This document shows positions 16,567 through 25,111 of a stretch of 42,888 nucleotides of DNA, one piece after another (within the stretch, counting starts at the first letter, position 1; each line of letters opens with the position of its first letter). Position numbers and translations under genes: made by a program. The notes under the pieces are model-generated. The model had not been told where the DNA came from, made no database searches, and saw only the letters and a program-made list of their open reading frames with translations. The stretch comes from Streptomyces sp. PsTaAH-137 (GTDB taxonomy: Bacteria > Actinomycetota > Actinomycetes > Streptomycetales > Streptomycetaceae). The stretch lies in assembly GCF_003259365.1 (NCBI RefSeq), contig NZ_QLLY01000026.1:1-42888 (forward strand), given 5' to 3'.

Positions 16567-17142
16567 CTACAGGCGGTGGGACGGGAGGTAGGGGAGGGGG
16601 GTGGGGAGGGTCAGGTCCGAGGGGAGGAGGGAGGCCACCCAGCAGTCTCGGAGGACTCCCTTGTTCGGGAGGCCCGCGCGGAGGACGCCCTCCAGGGTGA
16701 AACCGGCCTTCTCGGCGACGGTGCGCGAGCCCTTGTTGCCCACCTCGGCCCGCCATTCCAGGCGGGTGCAGGCGAGGTCCGTGAACGCCCAGCGGGCCAC
16801 CTCGAGGACCGCCTCCGTCATGTAGCCGCGGCCGCGGAACTCCTTGGCCGTCCAGAAACCCACTTCCCAGGCACCCGCGCGCGGGTGGTGCAGCCCGACG
16901 GCGGCGGCGATCGGGCCGTGCTCCTCGGTCCGGACCGCGAAGGTGTACTCGGCGTCGCTGCGCCAGCCGTCCGCGACCACCCGGTCGATGAAATATTCGG
17001 CGTCCACGCGCGCGTACGGCGACGGAATCGTGGTCCAGCGCTGGATGTCGGGATCCTGGCAGGCGGCGTGGACCTCGTCGGCGTCGGCGGGCACGAAGGT
17101 GCGCAGTCGCAGACGGGCGGTGGTCAGCGTCACGGGTTCCAT
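16567..17142 (-). CDS. GNAT family N-acetyltransferase (RimJ/RimL type)
   Basis: This ~191-aa acetyltransferase belongs to the RimJ/RimL branch. It opens with EPVTLTTARLRLRTF, has the acetyl-CoA-binding motif A around EFRGRGYMTEAV (an R/Q-x-x-G-x-G pattern), and continues with the typical NKGSRTVAEKAGFTLEGVLR. It probably acetylates a protein N-terminus or a small-molecule amine; the substrate cannot be predicted. I chose the ATG at 17142 because the protein then starts at the family's conserved first strand. An ATG at 17178 would add 12 residues. It is divergent from secA across 198 bp. Confidence 0.9.
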   Translation of the reverse strand: MEPVTLTTARLRLRTFVPADADEVHAACQDPDIQRWTTIPSPYARVDAEYFIDRVVADGWRSDAEYTFAVRTEEHGPIAAAVGLHHPRAGAWEVGFWTAKEFRGRGYMTEAVLEVARWAFTDLACTRLEWRAEVGNKGSRTVAEKAGFTLEGVLRAGLPNKGVLRDCWVASLLPSDLTLPTPLPYLPSHRL

Positions 17143-17340
17143 CACCCGATTCTGCTCGGGCGGAGCAGGACGCACCATCACTTTTCGTGGGGTATACCGG
17201 CACCTTCCGAGGCGCCTGTGCGTTGGACCTGATGGCAGACCTCCCGGCGCGGTGGGGTCCTCGCATACGATGGCCGTTGCTCAGGCTGTCGCCCGAGTAA
17301 CCGACCGTGCCAGGCCCGACCGGCAAGGAGACCAACCCTC

Positions 17341-20145
17341 GTGTCCGTCCTCCAGAAGATCATGCGTGCAGGCGAAGGCAAGATCCTGCGCAAGCTGCAC
17401 CGCATCGCGGACCAGGTCAACTCCATCGAAGAGGACTTCGAGAGCCTCTCCGACGCCGAGCTGCGCGCGCTCACGGACGAGTACAAGCAGCGCATCGAGG
17501 ACGGCGAGACCCTCGACGACCTGCTCCCCGAGGCGTTCGCGACCGTCCGTGAGGCCGCCCGGCGCGTCCTGGGCCAGCGTCACTACGACGTGCAGCTGAT
17601 GGGCGGCGCCGCCCTCCACCTCGGCTACGTCGCCGAGATGAAGACCGGCGAGGGCAAGACCCTGGTCGGCACGCTGCCGACGTATCTGAACGCGCTGTCC
17701 GGCAAGGGCGTCCACCTGATCACGGTGAACGACTACCTGGCCGAGCGCGACTCCGAGATGATGGGCCGCGTCCACAAGTTCCTGGGCCTCACCGTGGGCT
17801 GCATCCTGGCGAACATGACGCCGGCGCAGCGCCGCGAGATGTACAACTGCGACATCACCTACGGCACGAACAACGAGTTCGGCTTCGACTACCTCCGCGA
17901 CAACATGGCGTGGTCCCAGGACGAACTCGTCCAGCGCGGCCACAACTTCGCGGTGGTCGACGAGGTCGACTCCATCCTCGTCGACGAGGCCCGTACGCCG
18001 CTGATCATCTCCGGTCCGGCGGACCAGGCCACCAAGTGGTACGGCGACTTCGCCAAGCTGGTCACCCGCCTCACCAAGGGCGAGGCCGGCAACACCATGA
18101 AGGGCATCGAGGAGACCGGCGACTACGAGGTCGACGAGAAGAAGCGCACCGTCGCCATCCACGAGCCCGGCGTCTCCAAGGTCGAGGACTGGCTGGGTAT
18201 CGACAACCTGTACGAGTCGGTGAACACCCCGCTCGTGGGTTACCTGAACAACGCCATCAAGGCCAAGGAACTCTTCAAGAAGGACAAGGACTACGTCGTC
18301 ATCGACGGCGAAGTCATGATCGTCGACGAGCACACCGGCCGTATCCTCGCGGGCCGCCGCTACAACGAGGGCATGCACCAGGCGATCGAGGCGAAGGAAG
18401 GGGTGGACATCAAGGACGAGAACCAGACCCTCGCCACGATCACCCTCCAGAACTTCTTCCGCCTCTACGACAAGCTCTCCGGCATGACCGGTACGGCGAT
18501 GACCGAGGCCGCCGAGTTCCACCAGATCTACAAGCTGGGCGTCGTCCCGATCCCGACGAACAAGCCGATGGTCCGCAAGGACCAGGCCGACCTGATCTAC
18601 CGCACCGAGGTCGCCAAGTTCGACGCGGTCGTCGACGACATCGCGGAGAAGCACGAGAAGGGCCAGCCGATCCTCGTCGGTACGACGTCGGTCGAGAAGT
18701 CCGAGTACCTCTCGCAGCAGCTCTCCAAGCGCGGCATCCAGCACGAGGTGCTGAACGCCAAGCAGCACGACCGTGAGGCCACGATCGTCGCGCAGGCCGG
18801 CCGCAAGGGCGCCGTCACGGTCGCCACGAACATGGCCGGCCGTGGCACCGACATCAAGCTCGGCGGCAACCCCGACGACCTCGCCGAGGCCGAGCTGCGC
18901 CAGGCGGGCCTCGACCCGGTCGAGCACGTCGAGGAGTGGGCCGCGGCGCTGCCCGACGCCCTGGAGAAGGCCGAGCTGGCCGTCAAGACGGAGTTCGAGG
19001 AGGTCAAGGACCTCGGCGGGCTGTACGTCCTCGGTACCGAGCGGCACGAGTCGCGCCGTATCGACAACCAGCTGCGCGGTCGTTCCGGCCGGCAGGGCGA
19101 CCCGGGCGAGTCCCGCTTCTACCTGTCGCTCGGTGACGACCTCATGCGCCTGTTCAAGGCGCAGATGGTCGAGCGCGTGATGTCGATGGCGAACGTGCCG
19201 GACGACGTCCCGATCGAGAACAAGATGGTCACGCGGGCCATCGCCTCCGCCCAGTCGCAGGTCGAGCAGCAGAACTTCGAGACGCGTAAGAACGTCCTGA
19301 AGTACGACGAGGTGCTCAACCGCCAGCGCGAGGTCATCTACGGCGAGCGCCGCCGCGTCCTGGAGGGCGAGGACCTTCAGGAGCAGGTCGTGCACTTCAT
19401 GGACGACACCATCGACGAGTACATCGGCGCCGAGACCGCCGAGGGCTTCGCCGAGGACTGGGACCTCGACCGGCTGTGGGGCGCCTTCAAGCAGCTCTAC
19501 CCGATCAAGGTGACGGTGGAGGAGCTGGAGGACGAGGCCGGCGACCGTGCCGGGCTGACCGCCGAGTTCATCGCCGACGCCGTCAAGGACGACATCCACG
19601 CGCAGTACGAGGAGCGCGAGGAGCAGCTCGGCTCCGAGATCATGCGTGAGCTGGAGCGCCGTGTGGTGCTCAGCGTGCTGGACCGCAAGTGGCGCGAGCA
19701 CCTCTACGAGATGGACTACCTCCAGGAGGGCATCGGCCTGCGCGCCATGGCGCAGAAGGACCCGCTGGTCGAGTACCAGCGCGAGGGCTTCGACATGTTC
19801 ACCGCCATGATGGAGGGCATCAAGGAGGAGTCCGTCGGCTATCTGTTCAACCTGGAGGTCCAGGTCGAGCAGCAGGTCGAGGAGGTCCCGGTGGAGGACG
19901 CCGAGCCCACCACGTCCCTCGACAAGGAGGACGCGGTTCCGGCTCAGGTCCGTCCGGAGATCCGGGCCAAGGGGCTCGACGCTCCGCAGCGGCCCGACCG
20001 GCTGCACTTCCAGGCGCCGAACGCCGAGGGCGGGGTCGACGAGGGTGACTTCGTCACCGAGGGCGGTCCCACCCGCTCCGCGGCCGACGGTCTGACGCGG
20101 GCCGAGCGCCGCAAGCAGCAGAAGGGGCGCCGTCGCAAGAAGTGA
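17341..20145 (+). CDS. secA: Preprotein translocase ATPase SecA
   Basis: This 934-aa SecA is the motor that drives unfolded preproteins through SecYEG. It shows Walker A TGEGKT with Lys106, the DEAD-type Walker B VVDEVDSI (Asp207-Glu208), GTNNEFGFDYLRDNM, and the second-motor motif TNMAGRGTDIKLGG with QLRGRSGRQGDPGESRFYLS. The C-terminal linker is acidic and ends in a basic RRKQQKGRRRKK tail. The cysteine zinc motif used for SecB binding in proteobacteria is missing, as is usual for actinobacterial SecA1. The GTG at 17341 is preceded by AAGGAGA at ~10 nt. Transcription ends at the strong hairpin at 20159. Confidence 0.98.
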   Translation: MSVLQKIMRAGEGKILRKLHRIADQVNSIEEDFESLSDAELRALTDEYKQRIEDGETLDDLLPEAFATVREAARRVLGQRHYDVQLMGGAALHLGYVAEMKTGEGKTLVGTLPTYLNALSGKGVHLITVNDYLAERDSEMMGRVHKFLGLTVGCILANMTPAQRREMYNCDITYGTNNEFGFDYLRDNMAWSQDELVQRGHNFAVVDEVDSILVDEARTPLIISGPADQATKWYGDFAKLVTRLTKGEAGNTMKGIEETGDYEVDEKKRTVAIHEPGVSKVEDWLGIDNLYESVNTPLVGYLNNAIKAKELFKKDKDYVVIDGEVMIVDEHTGRILAGRRYNEGMHQAIEAKEGVDIKDENQTLATITLQNFFRLYDKLSGMTGTAMTEAAEFHQIYKLGVVPIPTNKPMVRKDQADLIYRTEVAKFDAVVDDIAEKHEKGQPILVGTTSVEKSEYLSQQLSKRGIQHEVLNAKQHDREATIVAQAGRKGAVTVATNMAGRGTDIKLGGNPDDLAEAELRQAGLDPVEHVEEWAAALPDALEKAELAVKTEFEEVKDLGGLYVLGTERHESRRIDNQLRGRSGRQGDPGESRFYLSLGDDLMRLFKAQMVERVMSMANVPDDVPIENKMVTRAIASAQSQVEQQNFETRKNVLKYDEVLNRQREVIYGERRRVLEGEDLQEQVVHFMDDTIDEYIGAETAEGFAEDWDLDRLWGAFKQLYPIKVTVEELEDEAGDRAGLTAEFIADAVKDDIHAQYEEREEQLGSEIMRELERRVVLSVLDRKWREHLYEMDYLQEGIGLRAMAQKDPLVEYQREGFDMFTAMMEGIKEESVGYLFNLEVQVEQQVEEVPVEDAEPTTSLDKEDAVPAQVRPEIRAKGLDAPQRPDRLHFQAPNAEGGVDEGDFVTEGGPTRSAADGLTRAERRKQQKGRRRKK

Positions 20146-20158
20146 CGTCGCTGGTACG

Positions 20159-20190
20159 AAGGGCCGGGCACCTCGGGGTGCCCGGCCCTT
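20159..20190. terminator. Bidirectional terminator between secA and the Rv3235-like gene
   Basis: A perfect 14-bp stem AAGGGCCGGGCACC (20159-20172) pairs with GGTGCCCGGCCCTT (20177-20190) around a TCGG loop. The A/T ends on both strands suit termination from either direction. It separates secA from the convergent gene. Confidence 0.92.
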
Positions 20191-20195
20191 CGGCG

Positions 20196-20639
20196 TCACG
20201 GGGCTTCCGTCTCCCGTGGGGTCCGGCCGTCCAGGTCCACCGCCGTGCAGCGCCAGCGGAGGTCCTCGGCGCGGGTCAGGCGGAAGGCGAGGGCGTGCAG
20301 GCGCGGGCCCACCGTGATGCGGGCGAAGACCTCGTAGACGCCCGAGTCGGGCTCGTAGTGGCCGATGTCGTGGACCCGCGCCCGGGGGCCCGTGCGGGCC
20401 AGCGGGCGGTGGGCCAGGAGCCAGAGCAGGTCCTCGAAGGCGTGGCCCCGGGTGTGCCGGGCGAACCAGACCGCGGGGCGGTGGCCGGTCAGGACCAGCA
20501 GGAGCAGGTCCGTGAAGTGTTCGGCGGGGTGCGGCGGCGCCTGCGGCCGCACCCGGGGCGTCGCGGGCCGCCGGGTGTCCCTGCGCCCGGGAGGACGGCT
20601 GGTCCGTCGGGGGCCTCGCCTGGAAAGCACCTTCTGCAC
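20196..20639 (-). CDS. Rv3235-like protein
   Basis: This 147-aa small protein belongs to the actinobacterial Rv3235 family found beside secA. The first ~40 residues are basic and Pro/Arg-rich. The rest (~45-140) is a compact domain with features such as LLLLVLTGHRPAVWFARHT, YEVFARITVGPRLHALAFRL and RWRCTAVDL. No enzyme motif is visible and the function is unknown; the conserved neighbourhood suggests an envelope or translocation link (inference). The GTG start at 20639 has GGAGG four nt upstream. It converges on secA and shares its terminator. Confidence 0.85.
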   Translation of the reverse strand: MQKVLSRRGPRRTSRPPGRRDTRRPATPRVRPQAPPHPAEHFTDLLLLVLTGHRPAVWFARHTRGHAFEDLLWLLAHRPLARTGPRARVHDIGHYEPDSGVYEVFARITVGPRLHALAFRLTRAEDLRWRCTAVDLDGRTPRETEAP

Positions 20640-20925
20640 GTCGCCTCCGGATAGGTACCGGTCAGTAACTCTTCGTGATCACCTTTTACGAGGTCGGGGA
20701 GTGACCCCGCAAGGGACGGCGGAGCGCGGTGGAGGGCGGCCGGGGATTCACTTATCCGGGTGACGGCGGGGTGCGCCGGGCCCGTGCTGCCGGGGTGGGG
20801 CCGGGTGAACGGTGGAGCCGGGGGTGACAGCGGGGTGCGAGGTGGGCGGCAGCCCGAAGGGGGACTCCCGCACGTATCCTGAAAGCCTCCGGGACGATCA
20901 CCGACGACTACGAAAGCGGACCGTC

Positions 20926-21441
20926 ATGCGCGTGTACGTACCTCTCTCCCTGCCGCGACTCGCTCAGGCGTACCAGGCGGGCGAGCTGGGACCCGCGCCG
21001 CTCACCGCCTACGCCGTCACGCCCGCGCTGCGCGAGTGGTACCTGTCGGACGACATCGAGGAGCTGGAGTACGCCGCCCTGAACCGGGCGGGGCTCGCCT
21101 CCCTGCGGCTGCTCGCGGGGGAGCCGGACGCCGCGCGGCGCCGGGTCGTCGTCGCCGTGGACGTCGCGGACCGGGCCGCCGTCGCCGATCCCGACCGGGG
21201 GCTCGACCCGACCTCCCTCGGTGAGGTCACCGTGCGCGAGGTCGTACCGCTGGCCAAGGCCGCCGCCGTGCACGTGGACGCCGACGACGCGGAGGCCGAT
21301 GTCGCGGCCGCCGCCGACGCGCTGGGCGCGGCCGATCACGGCGACGACGACGCCCAGTTCGTCGTGGACGGCGCCGAGGACCACGAGCTGCTGTGGTTCG
21401 CGACGCAGGAGATCCCGAACCTGGTCGGTCAGGGCGACTGA
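20926..21441 (+). CDS. DUF6912-type hypothetical protein
   Basis: This 171-aa acidic protein begins MRVYVPLSLPRLAQAY and has a conserved AYAVTPALREWY element at 27-38. The second half is an Asp/Ala-rich segment (~120-150). No transmembrane helix, signal peptide or catalytic motif is visible. It resembles the small actinobacterial family annotated DUF6912 found between secA and a HAD-like gene. The ATG at 20926 is preceded by a weak GCGGA. The frame is open upstream to 20812 without a better start. It is probably co-transcribed with the HAD gene 34 bp downstream. The function is unknown. Confidence 0.8.
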   Translation: MRVYVPLSLPRLAQAYQAGELGPAPLTAYAVTPALREWYLSDDIEELEYAALNRAGLASLRLLAGEPDAARRRVVVAVDVADRAAVADPDRGLDPTSLGEVTVREVVPLAKAAAVHVDADDAEADVAAAADALGAADHGDDDAQFVVDGAEDHELLWFATQEIPNLVGQGD

Positions 21442-21475
21442 GTCGGGGGCGGTGCGCGCGGGGTACGTTTCCCGT

Positions 21476-22168
21476 ATGGGGAAGCAGATAGCCGCGGGCT
21501 CGTTCGGTCCGCCCGCGGGACACATCGTCTGGGACTGGAACGGGACGCTGTTCCACGACATCGACGCCGTCATCCACGCCACCAACGCCGCGTTCGCCGA
21601 GCTGGGGCTCGCGCCGATCACGCTGGAGCGGTACCGGGCGCTGTACTGCGTACCGATCCCGAAGTTCTACCAGCGGCTGATGGGCCGGCTGCCCACCGAG
21701 ACCGAGTGGAACGTCATGGACGAGGTCTTCCACCGGCACTACACGCACCACTCCGCGGCCTGCCGGCTCGCCGAGGGGGTGGAGCCGCTGCTCGCCGGGT
21801 GGCAGGACGCCGGGCGCAGCCAGTCCATTCTCAGCATGTACGGGCATGAGGAACTGGTGCCGTTGGTGCGGCAGTTCGGGATCTCGGAGCGTTTTGTGCG
21901 GGTGGAGGGGCGGGTGGGGCCGTCCGGGGGGAGCAAGGCCGAGCACATGGTGCGGCATCTGGGGGCGCTCGAAAGGTCGTCCGGGATCGCGCCCGAGCAG
22001 GTCGTCGTCATCGGGGACGCGGCTGATGACGCCGTGGCGGCGCTGGCCGCCGGGGCGCGGGCCGTGCTGTATACCGGGGGGTCGCACGGGCGGGCCAGCC
22101 TGGAGGGGGTCGGTGCGCCTGTGGTGGATTCGCTGGCGGAGGCCGTGCGGGTCGCTTCCGCGGGGTAG
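21476..22168 (+). CDS. HAD-superfamily hydrolase (phosphoglycolate phosphatase-like)
   Basis: This 230-aa HAD-like protein has motif I VWDWNGTL (nucleophile Asp20, then Asn22 where most phosphatases have the acid/base Asp), a motif II-like ILSMYGHEEL, a Lys in GGSKAEHM and motif IV VVIGDAADDAVAA. The fold and cap arrangement resemble Gph/PGP phosphatases. The DxN signature recurs in some actinobacterial HAD proteins, and whether they are active phosphatases is uncertain. The ATG at 21476 gives MGKQIAAGSFGPP. It lies 34 bp after the DUF6912 gene, probably the same transcript. The substrate is unknown. Confidence 0.88.
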   Translation: MGKQIAAGSFGPPAGHIVWDWNGTLFHDIDAVIHATNAAFAELGLAPITLERYRALYCVPIPKFYQRLMGRLPTETEWNVMDEVFHRHYTHHSAACRLAEGVEPLLAGWQDAGRSQSILSMYGHEELVPLVRQFGISERFVRVEGRVGPSGGSKAEHMVRHLGALERSSGIAPEQVVVIGDAADDAVAALAAGARAVLYTGGSHGRASLEGVGAPVVDSLAEAVRVASAG

Positions 22169-22264
22169 CCGGGTCCGGGTGGCCGTCCCCTGGGGTTTGC
22201 GCCGTTTCCCGCGCCCCTGACAGATCTGCGTCTGCCCCGTGCGGTTCGTCGCCAGGTGCCGGCC

Positions 22265-22300
22265 GGTGGCCGCTTCTCGCGCAGTTCCCCGCGCCCCTGG
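22265..22300. repeat. Dispersed intergenic repeat, copy 1
   Basis: A ~36-bp element has the core GCGCAGTTCCCCGCGCCCCT, preceded by GGTGGCCGCTTCTC. The same core occurs at 24789-24824 and 42814-42848. I recognise the core as a sequence found very often in intergenic positions of Streptomyces genomes. A degenerate copy lies just upstream (22190-22220, TTTCCCGCGCCCCTGA). Confidence 0.9.
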
Positions 22301-22412
22301 GTACCGCGCCCCCGAAGCATGCGCTGCGTGCGGCTTCGTCGGCTTTCGCTCACGCTCCGCTTTTGAGTGCGTACGCTTGGTGTGTGGTGGGCGACAGCGG
22401 GGGGAGCGGGGC

Positions 22413-24758
22413 ATGGGCTTCGGGTTTGGGCAGCGGCGCGGGGGTCAGCTTCCGGTTGAGGTGACTCCCTTTGTCGGGAGGGCCGCGGAGCTCGCGCAGG
22501 TGCGGGGTGCGATCGCCGGGGCCAGGCTCGTGACGCTCGTGGGGCCCGGGGGCGTGGGCAAGAGCCGTACGGCGTTGCGGGGTGCGGCCGAGCTGGCCGC
22601 CGGGTTTGCCGACGGGGTGGCGCTCGTCGAGCTGAGCGCGCTGCGTGATCCCGAGCTGATTCCGGTGACGCTCGCCGCGGTGCTCGAACTGCCCGAGCAG
22701 GTGGGGATGGAGCCGTTGGACGCGGTCGTCGCCCATCTGCAGGGGCGGCGGATGCTCGTCGTCCTCGACACGTGCGAGCACCTCGTCGACGCGTGCGCCA
22801 TGCTCGCCGATGTGCTGCTGCGGGAGGTGGCCGGGGTGCAGGTGCTCGCCACCAGCAGGCAGCCGCTCGACGTGCCCGGCGAGCACTGCGTGCCCATCGC
22901 GCCGCTGGAGCCGGACGACGCCCTGGAGCTGTTCGTGCAGCGGGCCGCCGCGGTGGTCCCCGGGTTCGCCGTGCACGACGGCAACCGGGAGCAACTGACG
23001 GCTCTGGCGCGGAGGCTGGACGGGATTCCGCTGGCCCTGGAGCTGGCCGCGGTGCGGCTGCGGGCCGTCTCCCTGGAGCAGTTGGTGGAGCGGCTCGGGC
23101 AGCGGTTCGAGGTGCTGACCGGGGGCCGGCGGACCGCGCTGACCCGCCACCAGACGCTCCGTACGGCCATCGGCTGGTCCCACGAGCTGTGCACCCCGCG
23201 CGAGCGGCTGCTCTGGGCACGCCTCTCGGTCTTCGCCGGGTCCTTCGAGCTGCGGGCCGCCGAGCATGTCTGCGCGGGCGGCGAGTTGTCCCGCGGCGAG
23301 GTGCTGGAATGCCTCATCGGGCTCGTCGACAAGTCCGTCGTGCAGCGGCTCGGAGTCGACGGCAGCCGGTACCGGCTGCTCGACACCATCCGCGAGTACG
23401 GCGCCGAATGGCTGGTGGAGTCCGGCGGCGCGGACGCCGTGCGGGCCCGGCACTTCGCGTACTACCAGGAGCTGGGGCAGCGCTACTGGGACGAGTTCCT
23501 GACCCCGGCGCAGCCCGTCCTGCACCGGGCGCTGCGCACCGAGAGCGCCGATGTGCGGTGCGCGCTGGAGTACGCGTACAGCTCTGCCGAGCTCGCCCCG
23601 CGGGGGCTGTGGCTGGCCTCGCTGCTCGGGCCGTACTGGCGGGCGCTCGGCGCGCTCTCCGAGGGGCGGTACTGGATCGAGAAGGGGCTCGCGCTCGTCG
23701 ACGAGGACGGCGAGGCGGACGAGGCGGGCGAGGCAAGCGAGGCGGGTGAGGCGAGCGAGGAGCAGGCCTGGGGCCGGTTCATGATCGCCCTGTTCTCGGT
23801 GTGGACCGGCGACCTGCCCAGTGCGCTCGAACAGTTCCACCGCGCGCTCCGGGCCGCCCGCGACGCCGGTGAGGACCGCGTGGAGCTGTTCTGCGAGGCG
23901 TACCTCGGCGGTCTCGGCGCGCTGTGCGGGGAGCCGGACGGGCTGACCGGCCTGGAGGACGCCCGGCGGCGGATCCTGGCGCGCGGCGACGGGCTCGGCA
24001 CCGCCGTCATCCACTACGAGGGCGCGCTGGTGCTCGGCGTGCTCGGCGACACGGAGGCCGCGCTGGAGTGGTGCCGTACCGGGCTCGCCTATCTGGAGGG
24101 CACCGGGGAGCGGCAGATGTACGCCTCGACGCTCACCGTGCAGGGGCTGCTGCTGTGGCTCTCCGGGGAGCGCGAGGAGGCCCTCGGGCTGCTGGGGCGG
24201 GCCCTGGAGGCCGCCGCCGAGATCGACGAGATCCTGGTCGCCGCGATGTGCTGCCTGATGCTCGCCTGGTCCGCGTCGGCCGAGGACCGGCCGGTGCGGG
24301 CGGCCTGGCTGCTCGGGTACGCGGAGAACGCGCGGCGGCTCGGCGGCGGTGACCCCGTCGGCATGCTGCCGTCGCTCTTCGACGAGCAGGAGGCCGTGCG
24401 GGCCGGGCTGCGGCGGGCGCTGGGCGACGCCGACTACGAGCGGTGGCACGCCGTCGGGGCGCGGCTGTCCGGGGCGCAGGTGCTGGCCGCCGTGCGCGAG
24501 GGAGCCGATGTGCCCGGGGACCGGGTGCCCGCGGCGCGGGGGGCCGGGGTGGACGCCCTGACGCGGCGGGAGCGGGAGGTGGCCGCGCTGGTGGCGCAGG
24601 GGTTGTCCAATCGGGAGATCGCGGAGCAGCTGGTGATCTCCAAGCGGACCGCCGATGCGCATGTGGAGCATATTTTGGCGAAGTTGGGGGTGGGGTCGCG
24701 GACCGAGGTGGCGGCCATCGCCGCCGGCGGGGAGCGGGTCGAGCGTTCGGGGGGCTGA
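22413..24758 (+). CDS. Large ATP-binding LuxR-family regulator (AfsR/LAL-like)
   Basis: This 781-aa regulator has an NB-ARC/STAND ATPase in its N-terminal half (Walker A GPGGVGKS with Lys50, Walker B-like MLVVLDTCEHL, ATSRQPL sensor, DGIPLALELAA). A helical TPR-like middle (~400-680) and a C-terminal LuxR HTH (~715-770, LTRREREVAALVAQGLSNRE) follow. Such proteins are ATP-dependent transcription activators; the trigger is unknown. A low-complexity stretch near residues 430-445 alternates GEA and SEA. The ATG at 22413 follows GGGGGAGCGGGGC; the frame is open further upstream but the STAND start fits here. It is flanked by copies of the dispersed repeat. Confidence 0.9.
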   Translation: MGFGFGQRRGGQLPVEVTPFVGRAAELAQVRGAIAGARLVTLVGPGGVGKSRTALRGAAELAAGFADGVALVELSALRDPELIPVTLAAVLELPEQVGMEPLDAVVAHLQGRRMLVVLDTCEHLVDACAMLADVLLREVAGVQVLATSRQPLDVPGEHCVPIAPLEPDDALELFVQRAAAVVPGFAVHDGNREQLTALARRLDGIPLALELAAVRLRAVSLEQLVERLGQRFEVLTGGRRTALTRHQTLRTAIGWSHELCTPRERLLWARLSVFAGSFELRAAEHVCAGGELSRGEVLECLIGLVDKSVVQRLGVDGSRYRLLDTIREYGAEWLVESGGADAVRARHFAYYQELGQRYWDEFLTPAQPVLHRALRTESADVRCALEYAYSSAELAPRGLWLASLLGPYWRALGALSEGRYWIEKGLALVDEDGEADEAGEASEAGEASEEQAWGRFMIALFSVWTGDLPSALEQFHRALRAARDAGEDRVELFCEAYLGGLGALCGEPDGLTGLEDARRRILARGDGLGTAVIHYEGALVLGVLGDTEAALEWCRTGLAYLEGTGERQMYASTLTVQGLLLWLSGEREEALGLLGRALEAAAEIDEILVAAMCCLMLAWSASAEDRPVRAAWLLGYAENARRLGGGDPVGMLPSLFDEQEAVRAGLRRALGDADYERWHAVGARLSGAQVLAAVREGADVPGDRVPAARGAGVDALTRREREVAALVAQGLSNREIAEQLVISKRTADAHVEHILAKLGVGSRTEVAAIAAGGERVERSGG

Positions 24759-24788
24759 GGGGGAGAGGTGCTTTGTCGGGTGCGGCCC

Positions 24789-24824
24789 GGTGGCCTCTTC
24801 TCGCGCAGTTCCCCGCGCCCCTGA
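24789..24824. repeat. Dispersed intergenic repeat, copy 2
   Basis: The same core GCGCAGTTCCCCGCGCCCCT as copy 1, in the same orientation, begins 30 bp after the LuxR gene stop. The preceding GGGTGCGGCCCGGTGGCC is shared exactly with copy 3. Confidence 0.9.
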
Positions 24825-24861
24825 GGCATGCGCTTCGCGCAGCCTCCCCCCGCCCGCTCTA

Positions 24862-24902
24862 GGTATACGGAGATCGAGCCCGACCCCGTACATGCGTATA
24901 CC
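24862..24902. promoter_or_regulatory. Paired GTATAC palindromes
   Basis: GGTATACG (24862-24869) and CGTATACC (24895-24902) form an inverted repeat. Each half contains the self-palindrome GTATAC, and the halves are 33 bp apart centre to centre (about three helical turns). In such G+C-rich DNA this looks like a regulator binding site, but the target gene is unclear. Both neighbouring genes end here, which argues against a promoter role. Confidence 0.35.
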
Positions 24903-25111
24903 GCTCTCCCGCGATACCGATGCCGTCGACCGGTGGCTGCGGGTTAGCTGAGGGTGTGCCGTGGGTTCCGGGAGGAAGCGGTGCGGTGGAGCGTCGGGCA
25001 GTAATGGTCAACTCCCCACGGCTGTCGTGGCAACGACTCTCCGTCGTGGCGCCCGGAGCGCGGCACACCTCGGTGGCTGCCCTCGTCGGCGGGGCAGCCA
25101 CCGCACAGAGG

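Larger units (their letters stand above)
24759..25111. other. 353-bp intergenic region with repeat copy and GTATAC pair
   Basis: This stretch lies between the LuxR-type gene and the convergent PfpI-like gene. It holds dispersed-repeat copy 2 (24789-24824) and the paired GTATAC palindromes at 24862-24902. I see nothing further in the remainder. No credible gene or terminator is visible. Confidence 0.6.

Noticed and set aside
17281..20199. A very long open frame antisense to secA
   Set aside because: High third-position G+C makes the antisense frame of Streptomyces genes open by chance; secA has all its motifs on the plus strand and codon pattern supports it.
22239..22412. Upstream extension of the LuxR-type regulator
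   Set aside because: Those residues are encoded by the dispersed repeat and intergenic DNA; the ATG at 22413 has a good ribosome-binding site.
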